Shown: one piece after another, positions 47,775-56,615 of the stretch | Position numbering within the stretch: position 1 is the stretch's first letter | Layout of the letters: each line of letters opens with the position of its first letter | NCBI RefSeq assembly: GCF_900290115.1 | Contig: NZ_LT985750.1 | Span: 290,949-354,948, forward strand | Source of the DNA: Alistipes sp. Marseille-P5061 | Lineage (GTDB): Bacteria; Bacteroidota; Bacteroidia; Bacteroidales; Rikenellaceae | Length of the DNA stretch: 64,000 nt | Direction: 5' to 3' | Program-made: the position numbers and the translations under genes | Notes under the pieces: generated by a model | The model's database searches: none | Told to the model about the DNA's origin: nothing | Seen by the model: the letters and a program-made list of their open reading frames with translations, nothing else

Positions 47775-48656
47775 TCAGCTGCGGATGTCGATTCCCCACA
47801 TCATCTTATTGCGTAACGTGTCGTAAAATGATATATTGTGGGGCACGGCCAAAAAAATCTTCTGCTCAGCACGTTCGACGGTGAAGACCGCCTCGGGCGC
47901 CACGGCGCAGGTGCGGTTGTCGAGCGTGACGAAGGGGTCCGAATGGCGGGCGCGGATGTGGAGCCGCACGCGGCTCGTGTCGGGGATGACCACCGGCCGC
48001 ATCGTGAGGTTGTGGGGGGCGATGGGGGTGATGACCATGCAGGAGCAGGTCGGGGCGACGACCGGCCCTCCGGCGCTGAGCGAATAGGCGGTCGAGCCGG
48101 TGGGGGTCGAGACGATGACCCCGTCGCCGTGGTAGGTGGCCACCATCTGCTCGTCGACGTAGGTCTCGACCGAAATCAGCCCGGCGCCGTGGCGCTGGAC
48201 GGTGAATTCGTTGAGGCATAAAGTCGACTCGGGCTGCTGTGCGAAGCTGCCCCGCACCTCGAGCAACGTGCGCGGCTCGGTGCGCAGCCCGCCGTCGCGA
48301 ATCTCCTCCAGCAGCGGGGCCATGCCTCCGGTCGGGACGCTGGTCAGGAAGCCCAGGTGGCCGGCGTTGACGCCCAGCACCGGGACGGGGGCTCCGCCCA
48401 GCCGGTGCGCCCCCTCGAGCAGCGTGCCGTCGCCGCCGTAGCAGAGCATCACCGCCGCGCGGGCATCCACCTCCCCGACGCGGCTGCCGTAGCGCGCCGA
48501 CGGGGGGAAGAGCCTGCCGGTGAGGCGCTCGGCCACGGGGGCGAACTCCTCGTTGACGACGCATTCGAATCCGAAGGCATCGATGCCGTCGAAGAGCTGG
48601 CGGAGCTCCCCGGCGTCGTGCGCCACCTGCGGGCGGGAAAAAAGTATGATTTTCAT
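47775..48656 (-). CDS. nadK: NAD kinase
   Basis: Phosphorylates NAD to NADP. The 293-residue protein has GGDG at 74-77 ([13 protein letters not shown]), the CLNEFTVQR block and the [16 protein letters not shown] signature. It is divergent from pdxJ and probably a separate unit from uppS, which starts about 120 bp further left. Confidence 0.97.
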   Translation of the reverse strand: MKIILFSRPQVAHDAGELRQLFDGIDAFGFECVVNEEFAPVAERLTGRLFPPSARYGSRVGEVDARAAVMLCYGGDGTLLEGAHRLGGAPVPVLGVNAGHLGFLTSVPTGGMAPLLEEIRDGGLRTEPRTLLEVRGSFAQQPESTLCLNEFTVQRHGAGLISVETYVDEQMVATYHGDGVIVSTPTGSTAYSLSAGGPVVAPTCSCMVITPIAPHNLTMRPVVIPDTSRVRLHIRARHSDPFVTLDNRTCAVAPEAVFTVERAEQKIFLAVPHNISFYDTLRNKMMWGIDIRS

Positions 48657-48679
48657 CGGCAGAGTTTCGAAATTTTACG

Positions 48680-48687
48680 TAACTTTG
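48680..48687 (+). promoter_or_regulatory. -7 box for pdxJ
   Basis: TAACTTTG matches TAnnTTTG. It lies 123 bp before the pdxJ ATG, giving a long leader. Confidence 0.5.
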
Positions 48688-48809
48688 ACCTCGCGGAACG
48701 GGGCCCGAAAGCCTTCCGGGCGGCCTTTCCGCAACGAAACGTCCACCCGGCGGGGCTGCCTGCGGTTTCGCTCCGAAGGCCGCCCTTGACCGCAAAGTTA
48801 GTGATTATT

Positions 48810-49526
48810 ATGACAAAATTAAGTGTAAACGTCAATAAGATTGCCGTCATCCGCAATTCGCGCGGCGGCAACATGCCCGACGTCGTGCGCGCGGCGCAGG
48901 ACATCGAGCGCTTCGGAGCCGACGGCATCACGGTGCACCCGCGTCCCGATGCGCGCCACATCCGCTACGACGACGTGCGGGCGCTCAAGCGGGTGCTTAC
49001 GACCGAGTTCAACATCGAGGGCAACCCCATCCCGAGCTTCATCGACCTGGTGCTCGAGGTCTGCCCGACGCAGGTGACGCTCGTGCCCGACGCTCCCGAC
49101 GCCATCACCTCGAATGCCGGCTGGAATACCGTCGCCAACCGCGACTTCCTCACCGGGGTGACCGCCCGCTTCCACGAGCGGGGCATCCGCGTCTCGATAT
49201 TCGTCGACCCGGTAGCCGAGATGGTGGCCGGCGCCCGCGCCTGCGGCGCCGACCGCGTGGAGCTCTACACCGAGGCCTATGCGCGCGAATACGCCGCCTC
49301 GCCCGAGCGGGCCGTGGCTCCCTATGTGGCTGCCGCCGAGGAGGCCCGCCGACAGGGGCTCGGCCTCAATGCGGGCCACGACCTCAATCTGGAGAATCTG
49401 GCCTACTACATCGGGCGGATTCCCTGGACCGACGAGGTCTCCATCGGCCATGCGCTCATCTGCGACGCCCTCTACTACGGGCTGGAGAACACTGTGCAGC
49501 TCTACCAACGACAACTCAAACACTGA
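48810..49526 (+). CDS. pdxJ: Pyridoxine 5'-phosphate synthase
   Basis: Condenses 1-deoxy-xylulose 5-phosphate with aminoacetone 3-phosphate in B6 synthesis. The 238-residue TIM-barrel begins [18 protein letters not shown] and holds [33 protein letters not shown] and [13 protein letters not shown]. It is two codons from the next gene (49532), so they may be cotranscribed. Confidence 0.97.
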   Translation: MTKLSVNVNKIAVIRNSRGGNMPDVVRAAQDIERFGADGITVHPRPDARHIRYDDVRALKRVLTTEFNIEGNPIPSFIDLVLEVCPTQVTLVPDAPDAITSNAGWNTVANRDFLTGVTARFHERGIRVSIFVDPVAEMVAGARACGADRVELYTEAYAREYAASPERAVAPYVAAAEEARRQGLGLNAGHDLNLENLAYYIGRIPWTDEVSIGHALICDALYYGLENTVQLYQRQLKH

Positions 49527-49531
49527 CCGAT

Positions 49532-50182
49532 ATGAAAAAACTGCTCTTTCTTGCGCTGCTGCTTGCGGCGGCGCTTCCCACCTTTGCGCAAAGCTCCTAC
49601 AACTTCCAGCGCCGCAGCCTCTTCGAGGTGCTGCCCATCCATTCGAACGATATCGTCTTCCTGGGCAACAGCATCACCGACGGCTGCGAGTGGGCCGAAC
49701 TCTTCGACAACCCCCGCATCAAGAACCGCGGCATCAGCGCCGACCGCACGGGCTGGATGCTCGAGCGACTCGACCCGATTGTGAAGGGGCAGCCCAAAAA
49801 GCTCTTCCTGCTCATCGGCACCAACGACCTGGCGGCCGGCATCGCCCCGCAGACGGTCGTCGACAACATCCGCCGCATCCTCGAGCGCTTCCGCACGGAG
49901 TCGCCCCGTACGAAGCTCTACGTGCAGAGCATCTTCCCGGTCAACGGCGTCGATGCCGGCGGCAAGACGCGCAAGCACTGGTCGAAGGGTGCCGAAATCA
50001 TCGAGACCAACAAGCTGCTGCAGGAGCTCTGCCGCGAGCTGGACATCCCCTATCTGGACATCTATTCGGTGCTGGTCGACGAGCGCGGACTGCTCGACAA
50101 GCGCTACACGAACGACGGTCTGCACCTGACGGGCGAGGGCTACCTCGTCTGGAAGAAGGCCATCGAGCAGTACGTGAAGTAA
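49532..50182 (+). CDS. Secreted SGNH/GDSL acetylhydrolase
   Basis: A 216-residue protein with signal peptide MKKLLFLALLLAAALPTFAQ and the SGNH blocks GNS at 45-47 (FLGNSITDG), IGTNDLAAG, and the terminal DGLHLTGEGY with catalytic Asp/His. Resembles the platelet-activating-factor acetylhydrolase-like and sialate esterase families. Likely a periplasmic carbohydrate or lipid esterase. The next gene starts one base after its stop. Confidence 0.88.
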   Translation: MKKLLFLALLLAAALPTFAQSSYNFQRRSLFEVLPIHSNDIVFLGNSITDGCEWAELFDNPRIKNRGISADRTGWMLERLDPIVKGQPKKLFLLIGTNDLAAGIAPQTVVDNIRRILERFRTESPRTKLYVQSIFPVNGVDAGGKTRKHWSKGAEIIETNKLLQELCRELDIPYLDIYSVLVDERGLLDKRYTNDGLHLTGEGYLVWKKAIEQYVK

Positions 50183-50183
50183 C

Positions 50184-51830
50184 GTGGAGCCGCTGTCGCA
50201 ACCCATATTCCGCCGCATCGGGCGCATTGCCGACGAGCGGGGCGTGAGGGCCTTCGTCGTGGGGGGCTACGTCCGCGACTACTACCTGCACCGCCCCTCG
50301 ACCGACATCGACGTGGTGGTGGTCGGAAGCGGCATCGAGGTGGCCGAGGCGCTTGCCGCCGAGCTGCACGCCCGCGTCTCGGTCTTCAAGACCTTCGGCA
50401 CGGCGATGGTCCGCTGCCGGGGTGTCGAGGTCGAGTTCGTGGGGGCTCGCAAGGAGTCCTACACCCGCGATTCGCGCAAGCCGCAGGTCGAACCCGGCAC
50501 GCTCGAGGATGACCAGCGCCGCCGCGACTTCACCATCAACGCCATGGCGTGGTCGCTCAACGGCGACACGTTCGGCGAGCTGGTCGACCCCTTCGGCGGC
50601 ATGGAGGACCTCGAGGCCTGCATCATCCGCACGCCGTGCGACCCCGACGTCACCTTCTCGGACGACCCGCTCCGCATGATGCGCGCCGTGCGCTTCGCCA
50701 CGCAGCTGGGCTTCTCCGTCGAGGAGGAGACCTTCGAGGCGATTCGCCGCAACCGCGAGCGGATTCGCATCGTCTCGCGCGAGCGCATCGCCACCGAGCT
50801 CAACAAGATTGTCCTCTCGCCGGTCCCCTCGATGGGCTTCGAGCTGCTCGACCTGACGGGGCTGCTGGAGCTGATTTTCCCCGAACTGCACCGCCTGAAG
50901 GGGGTCGAGCGGCGGGGTCAGCACGCCCACAAGGACAACTTCATCCATACGCTCAAGGTGCTGGACAACGTGGCGCGCCGCTCCGACGACCTCTGGCTGC
51001 GCTGGGCCGCGCTGCTGCACGACATCGCCAAGCCGCTGACCAAGGGTTACGACCCCCGCGCGGGGTGGACCTTCCACGGCCACGAGGTGCTGGGCTCGAA
51101 GATGGTGCCGGCGATTTTCCGCCAGCTCAAACTGCCGCTCAACGAGCACATGAAGTTCGTCCAGAAGCTCGTTTTCCTCCACCTGCGCCCCATCATCCTT
51201 TCGGAGGAGCAGGTCACCGACTCGGCCGTGCGGCGGCTGCTCTTCGAGGCGGGCGACGACGTCGAGGCGCTGATGACCCTCTGCGAGGCCGACATCACCT
51301 CGGGCAACGACGCCAAGGTGCGCCGCTTCCTGGCCAACTTCGAGCTGGTGCGGCGCAAGATGAAGGATTTGGAGGAGCGCGACCGCATCCGCAACTTCCA
51401 GCCGCCGATTACGGGCGAAATCATCATGGAGACCTACGGCATCGGCCCTTGCCGCCTTATCGGCGACATCAAGGAAGTCATCAAGAATGCGATTCTCGAT
51501 GGCGAGATACCCAACGAATATGCCGCCGCCCATGCGCTGATGGAGCGTCTGGCGGCCGAGCACGGGCTGCGGCCCGTGGCGCGGCCTGCGGCGGAGGGGG
51601 CGGCCCCGGCAGAGGCTGCGGAGCCGACTGCGGCGACAGCTCCGGCGGCTGCAACCTCCCCGGCTGCTATGGCGACCTCCGCGCCGGAGGGCCTGGCGGC
51701 GGAGCCCTCTTCTGCCGTTTCTGCGGAGGCGGAGGCAGGTGCGGCATCGGAGCGCCCGGCGGTTTCGGCGTCGGATACCCCGGCCGTTTCGGCCGAAGCA
51801 ACCGGAAAGATTGAACGGTCCGACGCATAG
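50184..51830 (+). CDS. CCA-type tRNA nucleotidyltransferase with HD domain and Ala-rich tail
   Basis: The 548-residue protein has the class II nucleotidyltransferase core (FVVGGYVRDYY, PSTDIDVVVVG, RRRDFTINAMAW) and an HD phosphohydrolase domain (WAALLHDIAKPLTKGY). It fits CCA-adding or poly(A) polymerase-type enzymes; which one is not certain. After residue 468 comes an 80-residue low-complexity tail rich in Ala, Pro, Ser and Glu (TAPAAATSPAAMATSAPEG). The start is a GTG one base after the previous stop. Confidence 0.88.
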   Translation: MEPLSQPIFRRIGRIADERGVRAFVVGGYVRDYYLHRPSTDIDVVVVGSGIEVAEALAAELHARVSVFKTFGTAMVRCRGVEVEFVGARKESYTRDSRKPQVEPGTLEDDQRRRDFTINAMAWSLNGDTFGELVDPFGGMEDLEACIIRTPCDPDVTFSDDPLRMMRAVRFATQLGFSVEEETFEAIRRNRERIRIVSRERIATELNKIVLSPVPSMGFELLDLTGLLELIFPELHRLKGVERRGQHAHKDNFIHTLKVLDNVARRSDDLWLRWAALLHDIAKPLTKGYDPRAGWTFHGHEVLGSKMVPAIFRQLKLPLNEHMKFVQKLVFLHLRPIILSEEQVTDSAVRRLLFEAGDDVEALMTLCEADITSGNDAKVRRFLANFELVRRKMKDLEERDRIRNFQPPITGEIIMETYGIGPCRLIGDIKEVIKNAILDGEIPNEYAAAHALMERLAAEHGLRPVARPAAEGAAPAEAAEPTAATAPAAATSPAAMATSAPEGLAAEPSSAVSAEAEAGAASERPAVSASDTPAVSAEATGKIERSDA

Positions 51831-51902
51831 TCCGCCCGGAGCGCAGCAGCGTTCATCCGGCCGTGAAGGGGCTTTGCGTTGCCCTTCTCCGGCGTAACAA
51901 AA

Positions 51903-51940
51903 ACAAGCCGACCGACATCTACGGATGTCGGTCGGCTTGT
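51903..51940. terminator. 17-bp perfect hairpin between convergent genes
   Basis: ACAAGCCGACCGACATC (51903-51919) and its complement (51924-51940) flank a TACG loop. It separates the CCA-type gene from the convergent thioesterase gene. Part of the stem, GATGTCGGTCG, recurs just after it (51945-51955). Confidence 0.85.
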
Positions 51941-52044
51941 CATTTGATGTCGGTCGTCTTTTGGAAAACTGTCCCGGTGCCTTCCCGGTTCCTCTTCGCA
52001 CCTCTCAGCGCCTTGCCGGACCCTCCGCCGCCGGAGCGGCCGGA

Positions 52045-52440
52045 TTACTCGCCGAGCATCCGCTCGCGCCACAGCGCGGGGACGGGGAAGCTCTCCTGGC
52101 GGTCGAAGTCAAAGGCAACCATCACCGAGCGGCTCTCGCTGCGCACCTCTTCGCCGCAGAGCAGCTGCTGGAAGAGTACGATGCTCTTGTTGCCGATGCG
52201 CTCGCAGGTGGTCGTCACCCGGATGTCGTCGCCCATGCGGACCTGCCCCATGTAGGAGGTCGAGGTCGAGACCGTGATGATGCGGTTCTGTCCCAGCAGC
52301 ACCTCCTCGCCGAGCACCTTCTGGTAGTAGTCCACCTTGCCCACGTCGAAGTACATCTGCTGGGCGACGTTGTTCACGTGGTGGAACGAGTCGATGTCCG
52401 AGAAACGCTGCTGGACCGGTGTTGTCAATGTGCGTGCCAT
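52045..52440 (-). CDS. Hotdog-fold acyl-CoA thioesterase
   Basis: A 131-residue cytosolic protein of the 4HBT/YbgC type: RFSDIDSFHHVNNVAQQMYF with the catalytic Asp region, then TYMGQVRMGDDIRV-like strands and YCEE-type closing. Probably hydrolyses an acyl-CoA or acyl-ACP; the natural substrate is unknown. It ends the run VOC - TsaC-type - thioesterase, one base from the TsaC-type stop. Confidence 0.85.
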   Translation of the reverse strand: MARTLTTPVQQRFSDIDSFHHVNNVAQQMYFDVGKVDYYQKVLGEEVLLGQNRIITVSTSTSYMGQVRMGDDIRVTTTCERIGNKSIVLFQQLLCGEEVRSESRSVMVAFDFDRQESFPVPALWRERMLGE

Positions 52441-52441
52441 C

Positions 52442-53023
52442 TTACTCGCGGATGATTTTCACTTCGCCCCCTTCGGTGAAGGCGATAATCGACGATGCCT
52501 TGCGCGTGGGTTTCCCCTCGAAGCGGGGGTTGACCACGAAGTCGACGCCGTCGATGATTTCGCGCGCCACCTCGTCGAGCCCCGCGGGGGTCTTCTCGCC
52601 CGAGATGTTGGCCGAGGTCGAGACAATCGGCCGGCCGAAGGCGCGCAGCATCCGGCGGCAGAACTCGTGGTCGGGCACCCGCACGCCGAGCGTCCCCTCT
52701 TCGGGGATGAGGTTCGCGGCAAGCCCCGTGGCGCCCGGCAGAATGAGCGTGAGGGGGCTGGTGGCCAGCTCCATCACCTCGAAGGCGATGCCCGGCGCCT
52801 TGTTCACGTAGCGCACGACCATGTCGGGCGAGGCGCAGAGCACCAGCATCGATTTCTTGTTCTCGCTCCGTTTGAGCGCATAGATGCGTGCTACGGCGTC
52901 GGCGTTGGTGGCGTCGCAGCCGATGCCCCACACCGTGTCGGTGGGGTAGAGCAGCAGCCCGCCTTCGCGCAGCGTGCGGACCGCCTCGTCGACTTCGTGC
53001 TGCAGTTCGGTTTCGTTTTTCAT
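52442..53023 (-). CDS. tsaC: L-threonylcarbamoyladenylate synthase (TsaC/YrdC)
   Basis: Makes threonylcarbamoyl-AMP for the t6A37 tRNA modification. The 193-residue chain carries the YrdC/Sua5 features LLLYPTDTVWGIGCDATN, LKRSENKKSMLVL and VSTSANISGEKTP. Length fits the single-domain TsaC form rather than Sua5. It could alternatively be the YciO paralogue, which has a different role. It precedes the thioesterase gene by one base. Confidence 0.85.
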   Translation of the reverse strand: MKNETELQHEVDEAVRTLREGGLLLYPTDTVWGIGCDATNADAVARIYALKRSENKKSMLVLCASPDMVVRYVNKAPGIAFEVMELATSPLTLILPGATGLAANLIPEEGTLGVRVPDHEFCRRMLRAFGRPIVSTSANISGEKTPAGLDEVAREIIDGVDFVVNPRFEGKPTRKASSIIAFTEGGEVKIIRE

Positions 53024-53134
53024 GATGCTCGTCTTTGTTGGTTGGCCCGAGGTGCAGGGTGCGGGGAGGGGCTTCGGTTCGTGTGCTCCTTCGGCACGCC
53101 CTGCACGGGGCGGATTCCACCGGAACGGGGCGCC

Positions 53135-53515
53135 CTATCGCTTCAGGGGCAGCACCTCAATCCAGTAGTCGTCGGGGTCGTTGATGAAGTAGAGCCCCAT
53201 CTCGTGGTTCTCGAAGCAGACCCAGCCGTTGGCGCGGTGGAACTCGCGCACGGCGTCGTAGTCGCCCGCCACGCGGATGCAGAGGTGGCTCTCGTTGTCA
53301 CCCAGCTCGTAGGCACCCTCCTTGTCGCGCAGCCAGGTGAGCTCCAGGTGGAAGTTGCTCTCGCCGTCGCCGAGGAAGACCAGCTCGAAGGAGCCGTCCT
53401 CGGCCTTCTGGCGGCCTATTTCGTGCAGACCGAGCGCCCGGCCGTAGAAGTCGATGCTGCGGGCCAGGTCGGTCACGTTGATGTTGAAGTGGTCGAATTT
53501 GCCTTTGATTTCCAT
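53135..53515 (-). CDS. VOC-family metalloenzyme (glyoxalase-like)
   Basis: The 126-residue protein has the paired beta-alpha-beta-beta-beta modules of the VOC fold: DHFNINVTDLARSIDFYGRA and MGLYFINDPDDYWIEVLP. Candidate metal ligands are His8 and the Glu in WIEVLP, as in lactoylglutathione lyase relatives. Substrate unknown. Start ATG at 53515; a longer frame to 53872 runs through the promoter. A textbook promoter lies upstream. Confidence 0.85.
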   Translation of the reverse strand: MEIKGKFDHFNINVTDLARSIDFYGRALGLHEIGRQKAEDGSFELVFLGDGESNFHLELTWLRDKEGAYELGDNESHLCIRVAGDYDAVREFHRANGWVCFENHEMGLYFINDPDDYWIEVLPLKR

Positions 53516-53535
53516 AAGTGTCCTGAATTTGGGTG

Positions 53536-53567
53536 CAAAGATACGAAAAGGTGCGGGCCGAGGCAAA
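53536..53567 (-). promoter_or_regulatory. Consensus promoter for the VOC-family gene
   Basis: On the minus strand TTTG (53567-53564), a 20-bp spacer and TATCTTTG (53543-53536) match the Bacteroidetes -33/-7 pattern. The ATG lies 21 bp downstream of the box. Confidence 0.75.
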
Positions 53568-53793
53568 CGGAAAACGCAGTTTTCGACATCGCCGCCCGCG
53601 TAACGGCCCCCGTACCGCCGTCTGTCTCTCCTCCCGCCGCCGGTTCTGCCTGCAGTGTGGCCCGGTATCCTCCCTGCAGCCGGCTCCGGTGTACTCGCCG
53701 CCTTCCTCCTCCTTCCTCCTCCTTCCTCCCGGCGCCACGCGAGGGGCCCGGCCGAATATTTTGCCGATATTTCATTATTTTGCAAGAATTTTA

Positions 53794-53801
53794 TACTTTT
53801 G
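53794..53801 (+). promoter_or_regulatory. -7 box for the YebC gene
   Basis: TACTTTTG matches TAnnTTTG, 37 bp before the ATG. It lies in an AT-rich stretch; no -33 TTG was found at normal spacing. Confidence 0.6.
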
Positions 53802-53837
53802 CGAAACGAAAAAATAAAATACAAAAAGCATGCACCT

Positions 53838-54563
53838 ATGGGAAGAGCCTTTGAATATCGCAAAGCACGCAAGCTGAAGCGCTGGGGTCACATGGCCCGC
53901 ACGTTCACCAAAATCGGCAAGGAGATTGAAATCGCCGTGAAGGCCGGAGGTCCCGACCCGTCGGGCAACACGCGTCTGCGCATTCTGATTCAGAACGCCA
54001 AGGCCGAGAACATGCCCAAGGAGAACGTCGAGCGCGCCATCAAGCGTGCCACCGAGAAGGACGCCGCCGACTACAAGGAGGTTATCTACGAAGGCTATGG
54101 CCCCCACGGAATCGCCTTCCTGGTGGAGACGGCAACCGATAACACGAACCGTACGGTGGCCAACGTGCGCATGCACTTCAACAAGTGCGGCGGTGCGCTG
54201 GGCAACAGCGGCTCGGTGGCCTTCATGTTCGAGCACAAGTGCGTCTTCAAGTTCCACGCTCCGGCCGGCACCGACATGGAGGAGCTCGAGCTCGAGACCA
54301 TCGACCTGGGTGTCGACGAGTTCTATCCCGACGAGGAGGGTGTGACGGTATACGCCCCCTACGAGTCGTTCGGCGCCATCCAGAAGTGGCTCGACGACAA
54401 AGGCTGGGAGATTGTCTCGGGTGAGTCGGTCTACCTGCCTACGGATACCAAGGAGCTCGACGCCGAGGGCCGCGAGTCGGTCGAGAAGCTGGTGGAGCGC
54501 CTCGAGGAGGACGACGACGTGACGAACGTTTACCACAACATGAAGGAGCCCGAGGAGGAGTAG
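53838..54563 (+). CDS. YebC/PmpR-family protein
   Basis: A 241-residue protein of the YebC/TACO1 family, conserved in nearly all bacteria: MGRAFEYRKARKLKRWGHMA, RTFTKIGKEIEIAVKAGG and NCGG-type HFNKCGGALGNSGSVAFMF. Members act on translation of proline-rich or otherwise stalling sequences, or as transcription regulators. The ATG at 53838 is the only fit, because the frame upstream has no family residues. Followed by a strong terminator. Confidence 0.95.
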   Translation: MGRAFEYRKARKLKRWGHMARTFTKIGKEIEIAVKAGGPDPSGNTRLRILIQNAKAENMPKENVERAIKRATEKDAADYKEVIYEGYGPHGIAFLVETATDNTNRTVANVRMHFNKCGGALGNSGSVAFMFEHKCVFKFHAPAGTDMEELELETIDLGVDEFYPDEEGVTVYAPYESFGAIQKWLDDKGWEIVSGESVYLPTDTKELDAEGRESVEKLVERLEEDDDVTNVYHNMKEPEEE

Positions 54564-54624
54564 CCCTTCGGTTGAGGCGCGGCGGGCGGCCCGGGGGTCG
54601 TGGCGCGCAAAGGAACAATTCGGG

Positions 54625-54657
54625 GAGCGGTTCGCAAAGAACCGCTCTCTTTTTTTG
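54625..54657 (+). terminator. Intrinsic terminator after the YebC gene
   Basis: GAGCGGTTC (54625-54633) and GAACCGCTC (54639-54647) flank a GCAAA loop, followed by a T-rich run with seven consecutive Ts. Confidence 0.9.
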
Positions 54658-54973
54658 CCCGGCCGGGAACGGGAGCGGCAACAGGGGCCGAGCGACGGGG
54701 GGGGGTGAGAGCACGCCGGAGCATGCGGTCGCGGGTGCGCAGCCGGGGCGAGGAGAGAGCGGTTGCAGCCGAGACAATAGGACAACGAAGACAAGGAAGC
54801 TGGCGCGGGCTGCCGGGGAAAAAGAGCGGCAAGGGCGCTGGCATGGACTGCCGGAAAAAGGAAAGCAAAGGGACGGCGCGAGCCCATGGAAAAACGACGG
54901 GCGGGGCTGCCCCGGGACAAACTGCGTGAAGGGCGGTTGGAACAAGCGGCGTGGAGAACGGCCGGGACATTAA
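54658..54973. other. GC-rich spacer without a gene
   Basis: About 316 bp of purine-rich DNA, with no supported reading frame on either strand and no recognised motif or tandem repeat. It separates two terminators, one for each flanking gene. Confidence 0.5.
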
Positions 54974-55013
54974 AAAAACGGAACGCTCCCCGGGTGGGGA
55001 ACATTCCGTTTTT
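54974..55013 (-). terminator. Terminator after rplS
   Basis: AAAAACGGAA (54974-54983) and TTCCGTTTTT (55004-55013) form the lower stem, with TCCCC/GGGGA above it and two mismatches. On the minus strand the stem ends in a U-run, as expected downstream of rplS. Confidence 0.8.
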
Positions 55014-55033
55014 CCGTGTTGCGGGAGCGGAAC

Positions 55034-55417
55034 TTACTCCTTCTCGCTCTTGGCAACCATGCGCTTCTCCTTGATGCGGGCCTTCTTGCCGGTCAGGTCG
55101 CGCAGATAGTAGATGCGGGCGCGACGAACGACACCGACCTTGTTCACCTCAATCTTGTCGATGTGGGGCGAGTAGAGCGGGAAGATACGCTCAACGCCCA
55201 CGCCGTTCGAAATCTTGCGAATCGTGAACATCTTGGTCTTGCCCGAACCCTTAATCTGGATAACCACACCGCGGAAGCTCTGCAGGCGCTCCTTGTTGCC
55301 CTCGACGATGCGATACGTTACGGTGATGGTGTCACCGGCCTTGAACGACGGAATGTCGGCATCCGTCTTGGGCCACATCTGCTCGTTGACGAGCTTGATG
55401 ATTGCGTCTTTGTTCAT
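55034..55417 (-). CDS. rplS: 50S ribosomal protein L19
   Basis: L19 forms part of intersubunit bridge B8. The 127-residue protein, from the ATG at 55417, begins [13 protein letters not shown] and contains [20 protein letters not shown] and [19 protein letters not shown], then the Lys-rich [12 protein letters not shown]. An in-frame start at 55531 would add 38 non-family residues. Monocistronic, with its own terminator. Confidence 0.97.
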   Translation of the reverse strand: MNKDAIIKLVNEQMWPKTDADIPSFKAGDTITVTYRIVEGNKERLQSFRGVVIQIKGSGKTKMFTIRKISNGVGVERIFPLYSPHIDKIEVNKVGVVRRARIYYLRDLTGKKARIKEKRMVAKSEKE

Positions 55418-55638
55418 TGTTGCAACTGTTTTTTTTGATTTCGCATTCAACGTTCCCGCTGCCCTCCGGCTACCATGCCCGGTCCCTGCCGTGCAATCCC
55501 GCGGTTGTGCCGCCTGTGCCGTTAAGCCCAATGAAAGAGGTTGATATACGTCCCCGAAGGGACGGCAAAGTTAGGAATAATTTTCGGATTTTCACGCATC
55601 GGCGCAAAAATATCGCTTCGTGACTCCGATTTATGTGC

Positions 55639-55646
55639 TATCTTTG
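55639..55646 (+). promoter_or_regulatory. -7 box for surE
   Basis: TATCTTTG matches TAnnTTTG, 18 bp before the surE ATG. Confidence 0.6.
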
Positions 55647-55663
55647 CTCCGCAAAACGGGAAA

Positions 55664-56437
55664 ATGATGAACGAACGATTGATATTGGTGACCAACGACG
55701 ACGGATACGACTCGCGCGGCATCGCCGCCGCCATCGAGGTGGCGCGCCGCTTCGGACGGGTGGTGGTCGTGGCGCCCGAGACGACGCAGAGCGGCATGAG
55801 CCAGGCCATTACGATGAATACGCCCCTCTTTCTGAGGCGGGTACGCTCCGAGGAGGGGCTCGACGTCTACGCCTTCTCCGGCACGCCGGTCGACTGCGTG
55901 AAGATGGCCTTCGACTACCTGCTGCGCGGGAAGCGGGTCGACCTGGTGCTCTCGGGCATCAACCACGGCTCGAACTCGGCCGTCAACGTCCTCTATTCGG
56001 GGACGATGGGGGCGGCCATCGAGGGGAGCTTCTACGGCTGTCCCGCCGTCGGCCTCTCGCTCACGGACTACAGCGCCGATGCCGACTTCGACGCTGCGGC
56101 GCTCTACGGCGAGCGGATTCTGCGCCGCCTGCTCGAGGGCGGGGTGCAGCCGCCGCTCTGTCTGAATGTCAACGTCCCGGTGGGGCGTCCCGAGGAGCTG
56201 CGGGGCATCCGCCTCTGCCGCCAGAACCGGGGCTTCTGGCGCGAGGAGTTCTACCGCCACGAAGACCCCCGCGGCCGCGAATACTTCTGGCTCACGGGCG
56301 ACTTCGTCAACCAGGAGCCCGAGGCCGAGGATACCGACGAGTGGGCGCTCGCCCACGGCTACGTCTCGGTGGTGCCCGTCCAGACCGACCTGACCGACTA
56401 CGCGCGGCTGCGCGAACTGACGCCCCTCTTCGGATAG
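55664..56437 (+). CDS. surE: 5'/3'-nucleotidase SurE
   Basis: Stationary-phase nucleotidase, a dimer with a metal-bound Rossmann-like fold. The 257-residue protein has VTNDDGYDSRGI with the metal-binding Asp pair at 12-13, GTPVDCVKMAF and SGINHGSNSAVNVLYSGTM. ATG at 55664 or at 55667; both fit. It stands alone before the two-component pair, with a spacer of about 180 bp. Confidence 0.95.
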   Translation: MMNERLILVTNDDGYDSRGIAAAIEVARRFGRVVVVAPETTQSGMSQAITMNTPLFLRRVRSEEGLDVYAFSGTPVDCVKMAFDYLLRGKRVDLVLSGINHGSNSAVNVLYSGTMGAAIEGSFYGCPAVGLSLTDYSADADFDAAALYGERILRRLLEGGVQPPLCLNVNVPVGRPEELRGIRLCRQNRGFWREEFYRHEDPRGREYFWLTGDFVNQEPEAEDTDEWALAHGYVSVVPVQTDLTDYARLRELTPLFG

Positions 56438-56475
56438 CCGCCGGCGGGAGGCGGGTGCGGACGTTGCGCATGACG

Positions 56476-56508
56476 TTTGCGGAATATCCGCGGATTTTCG
56501 TATCTTTG
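56476..56508 (+). promoter_or_regulatory. Consensus promoter for the two-component pair
   Basis: TTTG (56476-56479), a 21-bp spacer and TATCTTTG (56501-56508) match the Bacteroidetes consensus. A 5' leader of about 100 nt would precede the kinase. Confidence 0.75.
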
Positions 56509-56615
56509 TAATTGGTACGCCCGCGAAGGGCGGTCTGCCGGGCGGCTCCGCGCCTGCCCGACACTCCGCGCCCGGGCCGCGCATCCGTTTAACCCCAGGA
56601 AAACTGCGGCGCTTT

